Assembly (NCBI RefSeq): GCF_936928535.1
Contig: NZ_CAKZHY010000127.1
Coordinates: 1-62,030 of the forward strand
Length of the DNA stretch: 62,030 nt
Direction of reading: 5' to 3'
From: an uncultured Bradyrhizobium sp.
Lineage (GTDB): Bacteria > Pseudomonadota > Alphaproteobacteria > Rhizobiales > Xanthobacteraceae
This document shows, in pieces, positions 26,731-34,652 of this stretch. The notes under the pieces were generated by a model. It saw nothing but the letters and a program-made list of their open reading frames with translations, was not told the DNA's origin and ran no database searches. The position numbers were made by a program, and so were the translations under genes. Positions within the stretch are counted from its first letter, which is position 1. The number at the start of each line of letters is the position of its first letter.

Positions 26731-27172
26731 GTCGAAGGTCTACATCGCAGTGCTGCTTGCCAGCGTCATTCACGTCGCCAACGCCGGCGCGGACGAACTC
26801 GTGCCCTATGAGATCACCGGCGACGGCATTACGACATCGCTCACCGGCGCGCCGGGCGATGTCGCGCGCGGACGCACGCTGGTGCTGGCGCGCACGACGA
26901 CCTGCATCCTCTGCCATTCCGGCCCATTCCCGGAAACGCGGTTCCAGGGTGATCTTGCACCGGATCTCACCGGCGCGGGGAACCGCTGGACGGTGAGCCA
27001 GTTACGGCTTCGACTGGTGGACGCTTCGCGCTTCAATCCTGATACCATCATGCCGTCCTATTATCGTAACAAGGGCTTCGTCCGCGTCGGGCGAAATTAC
27101 GCCGGCAATCCGATATTGTCGGCTGCAGAGATCGAGGACATCGTGGCTTATCTCGCAACGCTTCGGGACTAG
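26723..27172 (+). CDS. soxX: SoxX, monohaem cytochrome c subunit of SoxAX
   Basis: 149 residues. No ATG is available. A TTG at 26723, overlapping soxF by 8 bases, gives a complete signal peptide (KVYIAVLLASVIHVANA) and is my chosen start. The haem motif is CILCH and the distal Met is in IMPSYYRNKG, as in SoxX. With SoxA it attaches thiosulfate to the SoxY carrier. It continues the soxF-X-Y-Z-A order with 8 bases to soxY. Confidence 0.88.
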   Translation: MARSKVYIAVLLASVIHVANAGADELVPYEITGDGITTSLTGAPGDVARGRTLVLARTTTCILCHSGPFPETRFQGDLAPDLTGAGNRWTVSQLRLRLVDASRFNPDTIMPSYYRNKGFVRVGRNYAGNPILSAAEIEDIVAYLATLRD

Positions 27173-27180
27173 GACTGCTC

Positions 27181-27639
27181 ATGCCAACGACGCGACGACA
27201 ATTCTTGTACCTGGCTGCCAGCGTCACGGTCATTCCGATCGTCACGCCGCGTGCGCTCGAAGCAACGCCCGCGATGCTCAACACCGCGATCCGCAACATC
27301 GTCGGTGAAGCCCCCATCCGCACCGGCAAGGTCAAGCTCGACATTCCGCCGCTGGTCGAGAACGGCAACACGGTGCCGATGACAGTCAGCGTTACAAGCC
27401 CGATGACGGCGGACGACTACGTCAAGAGCATCCACGTCTTCAACGAGAAGAACCCCCAACCCAACATCGGGAATTTCTACCTGAACCCGTCCTCCGGCCG
27501 CGCGCAGGTCTCGACGCGGATCCGGCTCGCCGACACCCAGAGAGTGGTCGCGATCGCCCGCCTCTCCGACGACAGCTTCTGGCAGGTTTCGGCGGACATT
27601 GTCGTGACGCTGGCCGCCTGCACCGAGGAGGTGAACTGA
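27181..27639 (+). CDS. soxY: SoxY sulfur carrier with atypical C terminus
   Basis: 152 residues with an exported N terminus (TTRRQFLYLAASVTVIP; Tat-type Arg pair). The body is SoxY-like: MTVSVTSPMTADDYVKSIHVF and the PNIGNFYL region. Canonical SoxY ends in GGCGG, whose Cys carries the sulfane chain on a swinging arm. Here the protein ends VVTLAACTEEVN, keeping the Cys but losing the flanking glycines and adding five residues after it. The stop overlaps the soxZ start (ATGA), so the end is not a frame artefact. Carrier function may be altered. Confidence 0.88.
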   Translation: MPTTRRQFLYLAASVTVIPIVTPRALEATPAMLNTAIRNIVGEAPIRTGKVKLDIPPLVENGNTVPMTVSVTSPMTADDYVKSIHVFNEKNPQPNIGNFYLNPSSGRAQVSTRIRLADTQRVVAIARLSDDSFWQVSADIVVTLAACTEEVN

Positions 27640-27956
27640 TGGCCGCCCTCATCAACGTTCCCAGCAAGGCCAAACGCGGCGACATCATCGAGATCCGCAC
27701 GCTGACCTCGCACATCATGGAAACCGGCTTTCGCCACACCATGGATGGTGCGCTGGTGCCGCGCGATATCATCACGAGCTTCACCTGCAGCTACAACGGC
27801 ACCGAAATTTTTCGCGCGGATCTATTTCCGGCAATCGCCGCCAACCCGTATCTGTCCTTCTTCACGATTGCCAGGGAGAGCGGCAAGCTCGAGTTCGAAT
27901 GGATCGGCGACAACGGCTACGCGTCCACGGCATCGGCATCGATCACGGTCGAATGA
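27639..27956 (+). CDS. soxZ: SoxZ, partner of the SoxY carrier
   Basis: 105 residues, the usual length. The motifs SHIMETGFRHTMDG, RDIITSFTCSYNG and ANPYLSFF are characteristic. It has no signal peptide and is co-exported with SoxY as a complex. It overlaps soxY by one base (ATGA) and soxA by four, showing translational coupling of the set. Confidence 0.92.
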   Translation: MAALINVPSKAKRGDIIEIRTLTSHIMETGFRHTMDGALVPRDIITSFTCSYNGTEIFRADLFPAIAANPYLSFFTIARESGKLEFEWIGDNGYASTASASITVE

Positions 27957-28732
27957 TCTGGTGGCGCGCGATAGCGGTGGCGGCGCTCGTCGCCACGACC
28001 CCAGCCCTGCTGGCCGGCGAAATCCCGCCGGATGCACGCCGCTCCGGCTATTCCTTCGTGAGTCCTGATACGCGCGCCATGCAGGATGACGACACCTCCA
28101 ATCCGGGAATGCTGTTCGTGCTCGATGGCGAGGCGCTGTGGGGCAAGAAGGTCGGCAGCGCCGACAAGGCCTGCGCGGACTGTCACGGCGATGCGCGAAG
28201 CAGCATGAAGGGCGTCGCGGCGCGCTATCCCGCCTTCGAAAAGGCTCTGGGGCGCCCCATCACTCTCGACCAGCGCATCAAGCTCTGCCGCGCCAATCAT
28301 CAGCAGGCGAGCCCGCTGCCTTACGAGAGCCGCGACATCCTGGCGTTGTCCGCCTTCGTTGCTCATCAGTCGCGCGGCTTTCCGATCACCGCAGGCGATG
28401 ATCCACAACTTAGTGCTTTCGTCGCACAGGGGCGCAGCCTCTTCATGCAGCGCGAGGGCCAGCTCAACCTGGCATGCACCAATTGCCATGACGACAACTT
28501 TGACAAGCACCTCGCGGGCTCGCCGATCACGCAGGCCCAGCCGACCGGCTATCCGATCTATCGGCTGGAATGGCAGACGCTGGGGTCCCTGGAGCGGCGC
28601 TTGCGGAGTTGCATGACCGGCGTCCGCGCCCAAGCCTATGATTACGGCGCGCCCGAATTGGTCGCGCTCGAGCTCTATCTGATGTCGCGGGCCCGCGGAA
28701 TGCCGATGGAAACGCCAGCGGTGCGACCGTGA
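27953..28732 (+). CDS. soxA: SoxA, dihaem cytochrome c of the SoxAX complex
   Basis: 259 residues from the ATG at 27953 that overlaps the soxZ stop; the frame extends upstream only inside soxZ. A signal peptide (WWRAIAVAALVATTPALLAG) is followed by two haem motifs, CADCH and CTNCH, so this is the dihaem type. The active-site Cys that becomes a persulfide is in RRLRSCMTG near the C terminus. No soxB, soxCD, soxV or soxW gene follows; an ABC transporter operon starts 78 bases on. Confidence 0.9.
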   Translation: MIWWRAIAVAALVATTPALLAGEIPPDARRSGYSFVSPDTRAMQDDDTSNPGMLFVLDGEALWGKKVGSADKACADCHGDARSSMKGVAARYPAFEKALGRPITLDQRIKLCRANHQQASPLPYESRDILALSAFVAHQSRGFPITAGDDPQLSAFVAQGRSLFMQREGQLNLACTNCHDDNFDKHLAGSPITQAQPTGYPIYRLEWQTLGSLERRLRSCMTGVRAQAYDYGAPELVALELYLMSRARGMPMETPAVRP

Positions 28733-28810
28733 CGCAGAAATTAGGGCTAGGCAGGCGTGGAACGGTCGCTAGTATCCCCCCAAAGAATTGAATCAGAGGG
28801 AGGGACTAAA

Positions 28811-30136
28811 GTGGCTGACCATAAGATCTCGCGCCGTACGCTGTTGACGGGCACCGCTGCGGCTGGCGCGCTCAGCCTCACCGGCTTTCCGGCGCGCGCC
28901 GAGGTGAATTGGAAGAAATATGCCGGCACCAAGCTGGAGGTGATCCTCGCCAAGGGCCCGCGCGGCGACAACCTGCAAAAATACGTCAAGGAATTCACCG
29001 AACTCACCGGCATCGAGGTCGAATCGGAGCAAATTCCCGAGCAGCAGCAGCGGCAGAAATGCGTCATCGAGCTCACCTCGGGCCGGCCGAGCTTCGACGT
29101 TGTCCATCTCAGCTATCATGTGCAGAAGCGGCAGTTCGAAAAGGCCGGCTGGCTCGCCGACCTCACGCCCTACATGAAAGACCCGACGCTGACCGCACCC
29201 GATCTCGTCGAAAGCGATTTCTCGGCCGCTGGTCTGCAATACGCCAAGAACGACAAGGGCCAGATGCTGTCGCTGCCCTGGTCGGTCGATTATTTCATTC
29301 TCTACTACAACAAGGAGCTGTTCCAGAAGAAGGGCGTCGCCGTCCCCAAAACCCTCGATGAGATGGTCGCGGCCGCGGAGAAGCTGACCGATCCCAAGGA
29401 AGGCATCTACGGCTTCGTCGGACGCGGTCTGCGCAATGCCAACATGACGTTGTGGACCAATTTCTTCCTCGACTATGGCGGGGAATTCCTCGACGCCAAA
29501 GGCAACATCCTGACCGACGGTCCCGAAGCGATCGCTGCGACAAAACTTTATCAAACGCTGCTGACGAAAGTCGCTCCGCCCGGCGTCGCCGGTTTCAACT
29601 GGATGGAGTCGATGGCCTCGTTCACGCAGGGACGTTCGGCCATGTGGATCGACGGCGTCGGCTGGGCGCCGCCGCTGGAAGATCCGGCCGCCTCGCGTGT
29701 GGTCGGCAAGGTCGGCTACACCGTCGTGCCCGCCGGACCGAAGGGGCAATATTCGGCAACCTATGGCGACGGCATCGGCATTGCCGCGGCGAGCAAGAAC
29801 AAGGAAGCCGCCTATCTGCTTTGCCAGTGGATCGTCTCGAAGAAGCAGGGCGCGCGGCTCTTGCAAGCCGGTGGCGGCGTGCCATTCCGCAACTCCATCC
29901 TGAACGATGCGGAGGTCCAGAGCGGTGTCAAAATGCCGAAGGAATGGCTGCAGTCCGTGATCGATTCCGGCAAGATCAGCAAGCTCGGCCTACCGGTCGT
30001 GATCCCGGTTGCCGAATTCCGCGACATCGTCGGCGCGGCGCTCACTGCGACCTTGTCCGGCGCCGATCCCGCAGCGGAGCTGAAGAAAGCGAACGATCAA
30101 TTTCGTCCGATTCTGGAGCGTAGCGAAAAGGCGTGA
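28811..30136 (+). CDS. ABC transporter substrate-binding protein, sugar family 1
   Basis: 441 residues from the GTG at 28811, preceded by AGAGGGAGGGAC. A Tat-like signal (ISRRTLLTGTAAAGAL) ends near ARAEV. The mature protein resembles MalE/UgpB-type binding proteins: LEVILAKGPRGDNLQKYVKEF, SLPWSVDYFILYYNKELF, and IYGFVGRGLRN. It captures a sugar or polyol for the two downstream permeases, with which it overlaps by four bases. The exact ligand cannot be read. Confidence 0.88.
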   Translation: MADHKISRRTLLTGTAAAGALSLTGFPARAEVNWKKYAGTKLEVILAKGPRGDNLQKYVKEFTELTGIEVESEQIPEQQQRQKCVIELTSGRPSFDVVHLSYHVQKRQFEKAGWLADLTPYMKDPTLTAPDLVESDFSAAGLQYAKNDKGQMLSLPWSVDYFILYYNKELFQKKGVAVPKTLDEMVAAAEKLTDPKEGIYGFVGRGLRNANMTLWTNFFLDYGGEFLDAKGNILTDGPEAIAATKLYQTLLTKVAPPGVAGFNWMESMASFTQGRSAMWIDGVGWAPPLEDPAASRVVGKVGYTVVPAGPKGQYSATYGDGIGIAAASKNKEAAYLLCQWIVSKKQGARLLQAGGGVPFRNSILNDAEVQSGVKMPKEWLQSVIDSGKISKLGLPVVIPVAEFRDIVGAALTATLSGADPAAELKKANDQFRPILERSEKA

Positions 30137-31071
30137 GTGCGTTGACACAATCAACTCCGGCCGCGGCACAGTCTGATGCCGCGCCGGAGAAGGAATTGCG
30201 GCCGCCGTCCTATTGGCCGTTCGTGATACCGGCGCTGGTCGTCGTGCTCGCGATCATCATCTTCCCATGGGTCTTCACCATCTGGATGAGCCTGAACGAA
30301 TGGAAGGTCGGTTCGCCGACCACCTTCGTCGGGGTCTCCAACTATCTGCGACTGACCGGCGATCCGCGCTTCATCGAGGCGATCGGACATACGCTGGTCT
30401 ACACCGTGCTGTCCGTGCTGCTGCCGCTCGTGTTCGGGACGTTCGCGGCCGTGGTGTTCCACCAGAAATTCGCCGGCCGCGGCTTCCTGCGCGGCATCTT
30501 CATCATGCCGATGATGGCGACGCCGGTGGCGATCGCGCTGGTCTGGACCATGATGTTCCACCCGCAGCTCGGCGTGCTCAACTATCTGCTGTCGCTGGTC
30601 GGGATTCCCGCGCAGCTCTGGGTGTTTCATCCGGCGACGGTGATCCCCTCGCTGGTGCTGGTTGAGACCTGGCAGTGGACGCCGCTGGTGATGCTGATCG
30701 TGCTCGGCGGCCTCGCTGCGATCCCGACCGAGCCTTACGAGAGCGCACAGATCGACGGCGCCAGCCTCTGGCAGGTGTTCCGCTTCATCACGCTGCCGCT
30801 GATCATGCCGTTCCTGTTCATCGCCGGCATGATCCGCATGATCGATGCCGTAAAGAGCTTCGACGTCATCTTTGCGATCACGCAGGGCGGACCGGGCTCG
30901 GCGTCGGAGACGATCAACATTTATCTCTACAGCGTCGCCTTCACCTATTACGACCTCGGTTACGGCTCGGCGATCGCGGTCGTGTTTTTCCTGCTGATTG
31001 TCCTGCTTGCGGCGGTGATGCTCTATGCCCGCCAGCGCATGCTGTGGACCGAGATCGCGAGCGACGCATGA
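30133..31071 (+). CDS. ABC sugar transporter permease (MalF/UgpA type)
   Basis: 312 residues starting at a GTG that overlaps the stop of the preceding gene (GTGA). Six hydrophobic segments are present after a polar N terminus. The ATPase-docking EAA loop reads EPYESAQIDGASLWQVFRFITLP in the second half (the match core is EAA-like with GA...FRFITLP). It pairs with the next permease. Confidence 0.88.
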   Translation: MSALTQSTPAAAQSDAAPEKELRPPSYWPFVIPALVVVLAIIIFPWVFTIWMSLNEWKVGSPTTFVGVSNYLRLTGDPRFIEAIGHTLVYTVLSVLLPLVFGTFAAVVFHQKFAGRGFLRGIFIMPMMATPVAIALVWTMMFHPQLGVLNYLLSLVGIPAQLWVFHPATVIPSLVLVETWQWTPLVMLIVLGGLAAIPTEPYESAQIDGASLWQVFRFITLPLIMPFLFIAGMIRMIDAVKSFDVIFAITQGGPGSASETINIYLYSVAFTYYDLGYGSAIAVVFFLLIVLLAAVMLYARQRMLWTEIASDA

Positions 31072-31907
31072 CTCCAAGCCGCTTCAACATGCGTCAAATC
31101 ATCGGCAAGATCAGCCTGTGGTTCGCGGTGCTCGTCATCGTGTCGCCGGCCATTTTGTTCTTCCTCTGGATGCTGTCGCTCTCGCTCAAATTCGAGATCG
31201 ACAACGCCGCCTACCCGCCGGTGTTCATTCCGGAGCATTTCGCCTGGAAGAACTATACCGACGTGCTCGCCTCCAATCGCTTCGTGACTTATTTCTTCAA
31301 CAGCCTGATCGTCACCGGCAGCGCCACGGTACTGGCGCTGATGGTCGGCGTCCCCGCCGGCTACGGCATTGCGCGGATGGCCGCGCATAAATCTGCAATC
31401 GTAATCCTGATCGCTCGTATCACGCCCGGCTTGTCCTATCTGATCCCGCTGTTCCTGATGTTCCAATGGCTCGGCCTGCTCGGTACGCTGGTGCCGCAGA
31501 TCATCATCCATCTCGTGGTGACGGTGCCGATCGTGATCTGGATCATGATCGGCTATTTCGAGACGACGCCGCTGGAGCTGGAAGAAGCCGCCCTGATCGA
31601 CGGCGCCGGCCGCTGGCAGGTGTTCCGGCACGTCGCGCTGCCGATCGCAAAGCCCGGCATCGCGGTCGCCTTCATTCTCGCGGTGATCTTCTCCTGGAAC
31701 AATTTCGTGTTCGGCATCGTGCTGGCGGGACGCGAGACCCGCACCCTGCCCGTCGCCGTCTACAACATGATCTCGTTCGACCAGCTGAGCTGGGGCCCCC
31801 TCGCCGCGGCCGCCCTGATCGTCACCCTCCCGGTGCTGCTGCTCACGGTGTTCGCACAGCGGCAGATCGTGGCCGGCCTCACGGCGGGAGCGGTCAAGGG
31901 CGGATGA
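31068..31907 (+). CDS. ABC sugar transporter permease (MalG/UgpE type)
   Basis: 279 residues from an ATG overlapping the previous stop by four bases. Six membrane segments. The EAA loop is LELEEAALIDGAGRWQVF followed by RHVALP, strongly conserved. No ATP-binding subunit is encoded in the window, so a shared ATPase (MsmK/UgpC type) elsewhere is required. A minus-strand operon ends 69 bases downstream. Confidence 0.9.
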   Translation: MTPSRFNMRQIIGKISLWFAVLVIVSPAILFFLWMLSLSLKFEIDNAAYPPVFIPEHFAWKNYTDVLASNRFVTYFFNSLIVTGSATVLALMVGVPAGYGIARMAAHKSAIVILIARITPGLSYLIPLFLMFQWLGLLGTLVPQIIIHLVVTVPIVIWIMIGYFETTPLELEEAALIDGAGRWQVFRHVALPIAKPGIAVAFILAVIFSWNNFVFGIVLAGRETRTLPVAVYNMISFDQLSWGPLAAAALIVTLPVLLLTVFAQRQIVAGLTAGAVKGG

Positions 31908-31976
31908 TCGCACTTCGTCCGCGAAACTGCTCCCAGCACTCTCAATGGCACGATCGACAGCTCCCTCTCTCGGCAT

Positions 31977-32982
31977 TTATTTGATCTGGACGACGACCTT
32001 CCCCTTCGCTCGCCCGGTCTCCAGATATGCAAGCGCCTCTTTGGCCTGCTCGAACGGAAAGACCTTGTCGATCACCGGCCGGATGCTCGCTGCCTCGAGA
32101 AGCTCACCGATCTCTGCGAGCTGACCGCCGTCCGGTTGGACGAACAGGAAGGAGTAGGCGACGCCGCGCGTCTTGGCGCGGCGAACGATCTTCCAGCTCA
32201 GCAAGCCGAACACCAGCACCATTAACGCGTTCATGCCTCGGGCGCGAGCGAATGGACCGTCAGGTGGACCAACGAGCGAGACAATCGCGCTCCCAGGCTT
32301 CAATATTTGAAGCGACTTCTCGATTGCATCGCCTCTGATTGTCCCCAGCACGGCATCGTAGCTGCGCAACACATCCTCAAACTGCTGCTTCTTGTAGTCG
32401 ATCACCTCGTCGGCTCCAAGGCTCCGGACCAAGCCTACATTTCCGGTACTCGTCGTCGTTCCCACCTTCGCGCCGAGGTATTTCGCGAGCTGGATCGCGA
32501 AAGTACCGATACCGCCCGCACCCGCGGGAATGAACACCTTCTGACCGGGCTGGAGCCGTGCGCGCACCCTGAGTGCTTGCCACGCAGTCAGTCCAACCAT
32601 CGGGATCGAAGCCGCCTGCACGAAGCCCAGATTTTCCGGCTTGAGCGCAGCGGCTGCCTCAGGCACCGTTGCGAACTCAGCGAGTGCGCCCGTGCCGCTC
32701 ACGTCGAAGACGCTGGCGAAGACGGCATCGCCCGGCTTGAAGCGAGTGACCCGACTTCCGACCTCCACCACGACACCGGCGAGATCGCTGCCCAGCGTGG
32801 CCGGAAGCTGAAAGCGAAGGATAGGCTTGAACATTTCCTCTCGGAATCATGTTGTCGACGGGATTCAAGCCGGCTGCTTGGACCTGGACGAGAATCTCGT
32901 TCGGCTTCGGCACTGGCCGAGGGAGATCAACGAACGCGATCTGGTCCGGTCTGCCATAACGCTTGAAGACGAGAGCTCTCAT
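31977..32982 (-). pseudogene. Frameshifted zinc-independent quinone oxidoreductase (MDR family)
   Basis: The N-terminal 50 residues (MRALVFKRYGRPDQIAF to NPVDNMIPRG) read in the frame starting at 32982. The remainder (MFKPILRFQLPATLGSDLAG to the end, GRAKGKVVVQIK) reads in another frame from 32834. The two join exactly if one base of the T-run at 32834-32836 is removed, giving a continuous 330-residue NADPH:quinone oxidoreductase-like protein with AGAGGIGTFAIQLAK as cofactor site. Everything downstream of the junction is intact, which points to a recent mutation or a sequencing error. It lies 66 bases after the SDR gene in the TetR-controlled set. Confidence 0.85.
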
Positions 32983-33048
32983 GTTTGCCTATGTCCGGTT
33001 GGTGGGTCGTCGCTGTGGATAGGAGGCGTTTGCACCGACCGCGCGCGG

Positions 33049-33903
33049 TCAGAACGTACGCGCGGTGCGGTGTGGTTGCGATGCGGCCTCCGCGTCGAGC
33101 CGCAGGTCCTTTCGAAGCCCGGCGTCGACCAGACCAGAGGGCGCAAACCTGCGAAGCAACCGCAGGCGGTGCGCGAGCTTGCCCGCCGTGTAGCGGACTT
33201 TCGGATGTGCCGCGCTGGCCGCCTTCAGAACGGTCTCGGCCACGACGCCAGGTCCCTCGGCCGTTGTCATCACCTCGTTCACCCGCTTGCTGACATGCGT
33301 ACGAGTCGCGCGGTATTCATCGAGCTTGGCATCGGGCTCCATGAAATTCGCGTCGAATGGAGTCTTCGTGTAGGCAGGCTCGATGACGGTGACCCGGATG
33401 CCCCTCATGCGCAGCTCGTGGTCGAGCGATTCCGAATAGCCTTCCACCGCGTGCTTGGTGGCGGCGTAGAGCGCTCCGTAGGGCATCGGCAGAAAACCGA
33501 GCACGGAGCCGATGTTGACAATGCGACCACTTCCCCGGCGTCGCATGTGAGGCACGACGGCGCGCGTCATCCGGATCAGTCCGAAGAAGTTCGTTTCGAA
33601 AATCGATCGGGCCTGTTCGATCGAGCTCTCTTCCGCGCCCGCGGGGGCAACGCCGAAACCGGCATTGTTCACGAGCAGATCGATGCGGCCGTCGCGCCGC
33701 ATCACTTCGCTCACGGCAGCTTCGACGGATTCGTCACTGGTCACGTCGAGGGCAACCATCTCGAACGACCGCTTGCCCTGGGCTCCCCGTCTGCTGGTGC
33801 CGTACACCTTGTAGCCGGCTCTCGCCAGCCGCTCCGCAGTGGCCTCGCCGATGCCTGATGAGGCGCCGGTAACGAGGGCAATCTTCATGTCGGTCGAATT
33901 CAC
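33049..33903 (-). CDS. SDR-family oxidoreductase
   Basis: 284 residues from the GTG at 33903, with TAGGAGAGAGCTC directly upstream. The cofactor motif TGASSGIGEATA, NNAG, the catalytic Ser (NIGSVLG) and YAATK are all intact. It belongs to the classical SDRs similar to retinol or ketoreductase homologues with a longer C terminus. It is divergent from the TetR gene across two palindromes and precedes the frameshifted quinone oxidoreductase, so it is likely derepressed by the TetR ligand. Confidence 0.88.
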   Translation of the reverse strand: MNSTDMKIALVTGASSGIGEATAERLARAGYKVYGTSRRGAQGKRSFEMVALDVTSDESVEAAVSEVMRRDGRIDLLVNNAGFGVAPAGAEESSIEQARSIFETNFFGLIRMTRAVVPHMRRRGSGRIVNIGSVLGFLPMPYGALYAATKHAVEGYSESLDHELRMRGIRVTVIEPAYTKTPFDANFMEPDAKLDEYRATRTHVSKRVNEVMTTAEGPGVVAETVLKAASAAHPKVRYTAGKLAHRLRLLRRFAPSGLVDAGLRKDLRLDAEAASQPHRTARTF

Positions 33904-33943
33904 GAGCTCTCTCCTAAAAGGGTGCCAGTCCCAAACATTTTAG

Positions 33944-33981
33944 ATTACGATCGTAATTATTGATATAGATGACGATCGTCA
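33944..33981. promoter_or_regulatory. Tandem CGATCG palindromes, probable TetR operators
   Basis: Two perfect palindromes, ATTACGATCGTAAT (33944-33957) and TGACGATCGTCA (33970-33981), share the core ACGATCGT with centres 25 bases apart. They fill the gap between the SDR start (33903) and the TetR start (34019), in AT-rich DNA suited to overlapping promoters. Confidence 0.85.
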
Positions 33982-34018
33982 CTATAATTGTCAAGAGCGG
34001 GACTCAAGGATCTGCGAC

Positions 34019-34570
34019 ATGCGCGTTTCAAAGGAACAGGCGGCCAAAAATCGCGAGCGTATTCTCGAGGCCGCCTCCCGCCTCATGCGAGAGCGCGGTA
34101 TCTCCGGGATGGGTGTCGATGCATTGGCCGACGCCGCCGGGATGACCCATGGCAGCATGTACAGCCAGTTTGGCTCCAAGGAGCGGCTTGTCGAAGAAGC
34201 CGTCGCCCATGCCATCGCCGCCAAAAGGCGCGAAGTGCCCGAGGGGTTGGCACTTGGAGAGTACGTGTCCGAATACCTCTCGGAGAGGCATCGCGACGAG
34301 CCCGGAAGCGGCTGCCCTTTCGCGGCGTTGGCCTGTGAGATGTCGCGCCAAAGCGGCGACGTGAGAGAACGGTTTACTGCCGGATTCCGGGGGATGATCG
34401 GGCTGCTGAGTGGCCGAATGGCCTCGGCGCTCAAGCCGCGACAGCGCGAAGAGGAAGCGCTCGCGATGGCCGCCTCCATGGTCGGGGCACTGGTACTTGC
34501 CCGGGCCGTCAACGATCCCAAACTGTCGGACGACATTCTTCGCGCGACCAGGAACAGGTTGGGCGATTGA
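34019..34570 (+). CDS. TetR-family transcriptional regulator
   Basis: 183 residues. The N-terminal helix-turn-helix spans about residues 10-55: NRERILEAASRLMRERG, then VDALADAAGMTHGSMYSQF. A ligand-binding C-terminal domain follows, including GCPFAALACEMSRQ, as seen in the regulators near SDR/quinone oxidoreductase genes that respond to electrophiles. Cys residues in that segment could be reactive (inference). It probably autoregulates through the tandem palindromes immediately upstream. Confidence 0.9.
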   Translation: MRVSKEQAAKNRERILEAASRLMRERGISGMGVDALADAAGMTHGSMYSQFGSKERLVEEAVAHAIAAKRREVPEGLALGEYVSEYLSERHRDEPGSGCPFAALACEMSRQSGDVRERFTAGFRGMIGLLSGRMASALKPRQREEEALAMAASMVGALVLARAVNDPKLSDDILRATRNRLGD

Positions 34571-34652
34571 TCGGTCGTTACAGCGCGCTTTGGCCAATAA
34601 AAGCGGCCGGCCGAAACGACGTCGCCCGGCTGGTTTTCATGGTTTCTTTGCC

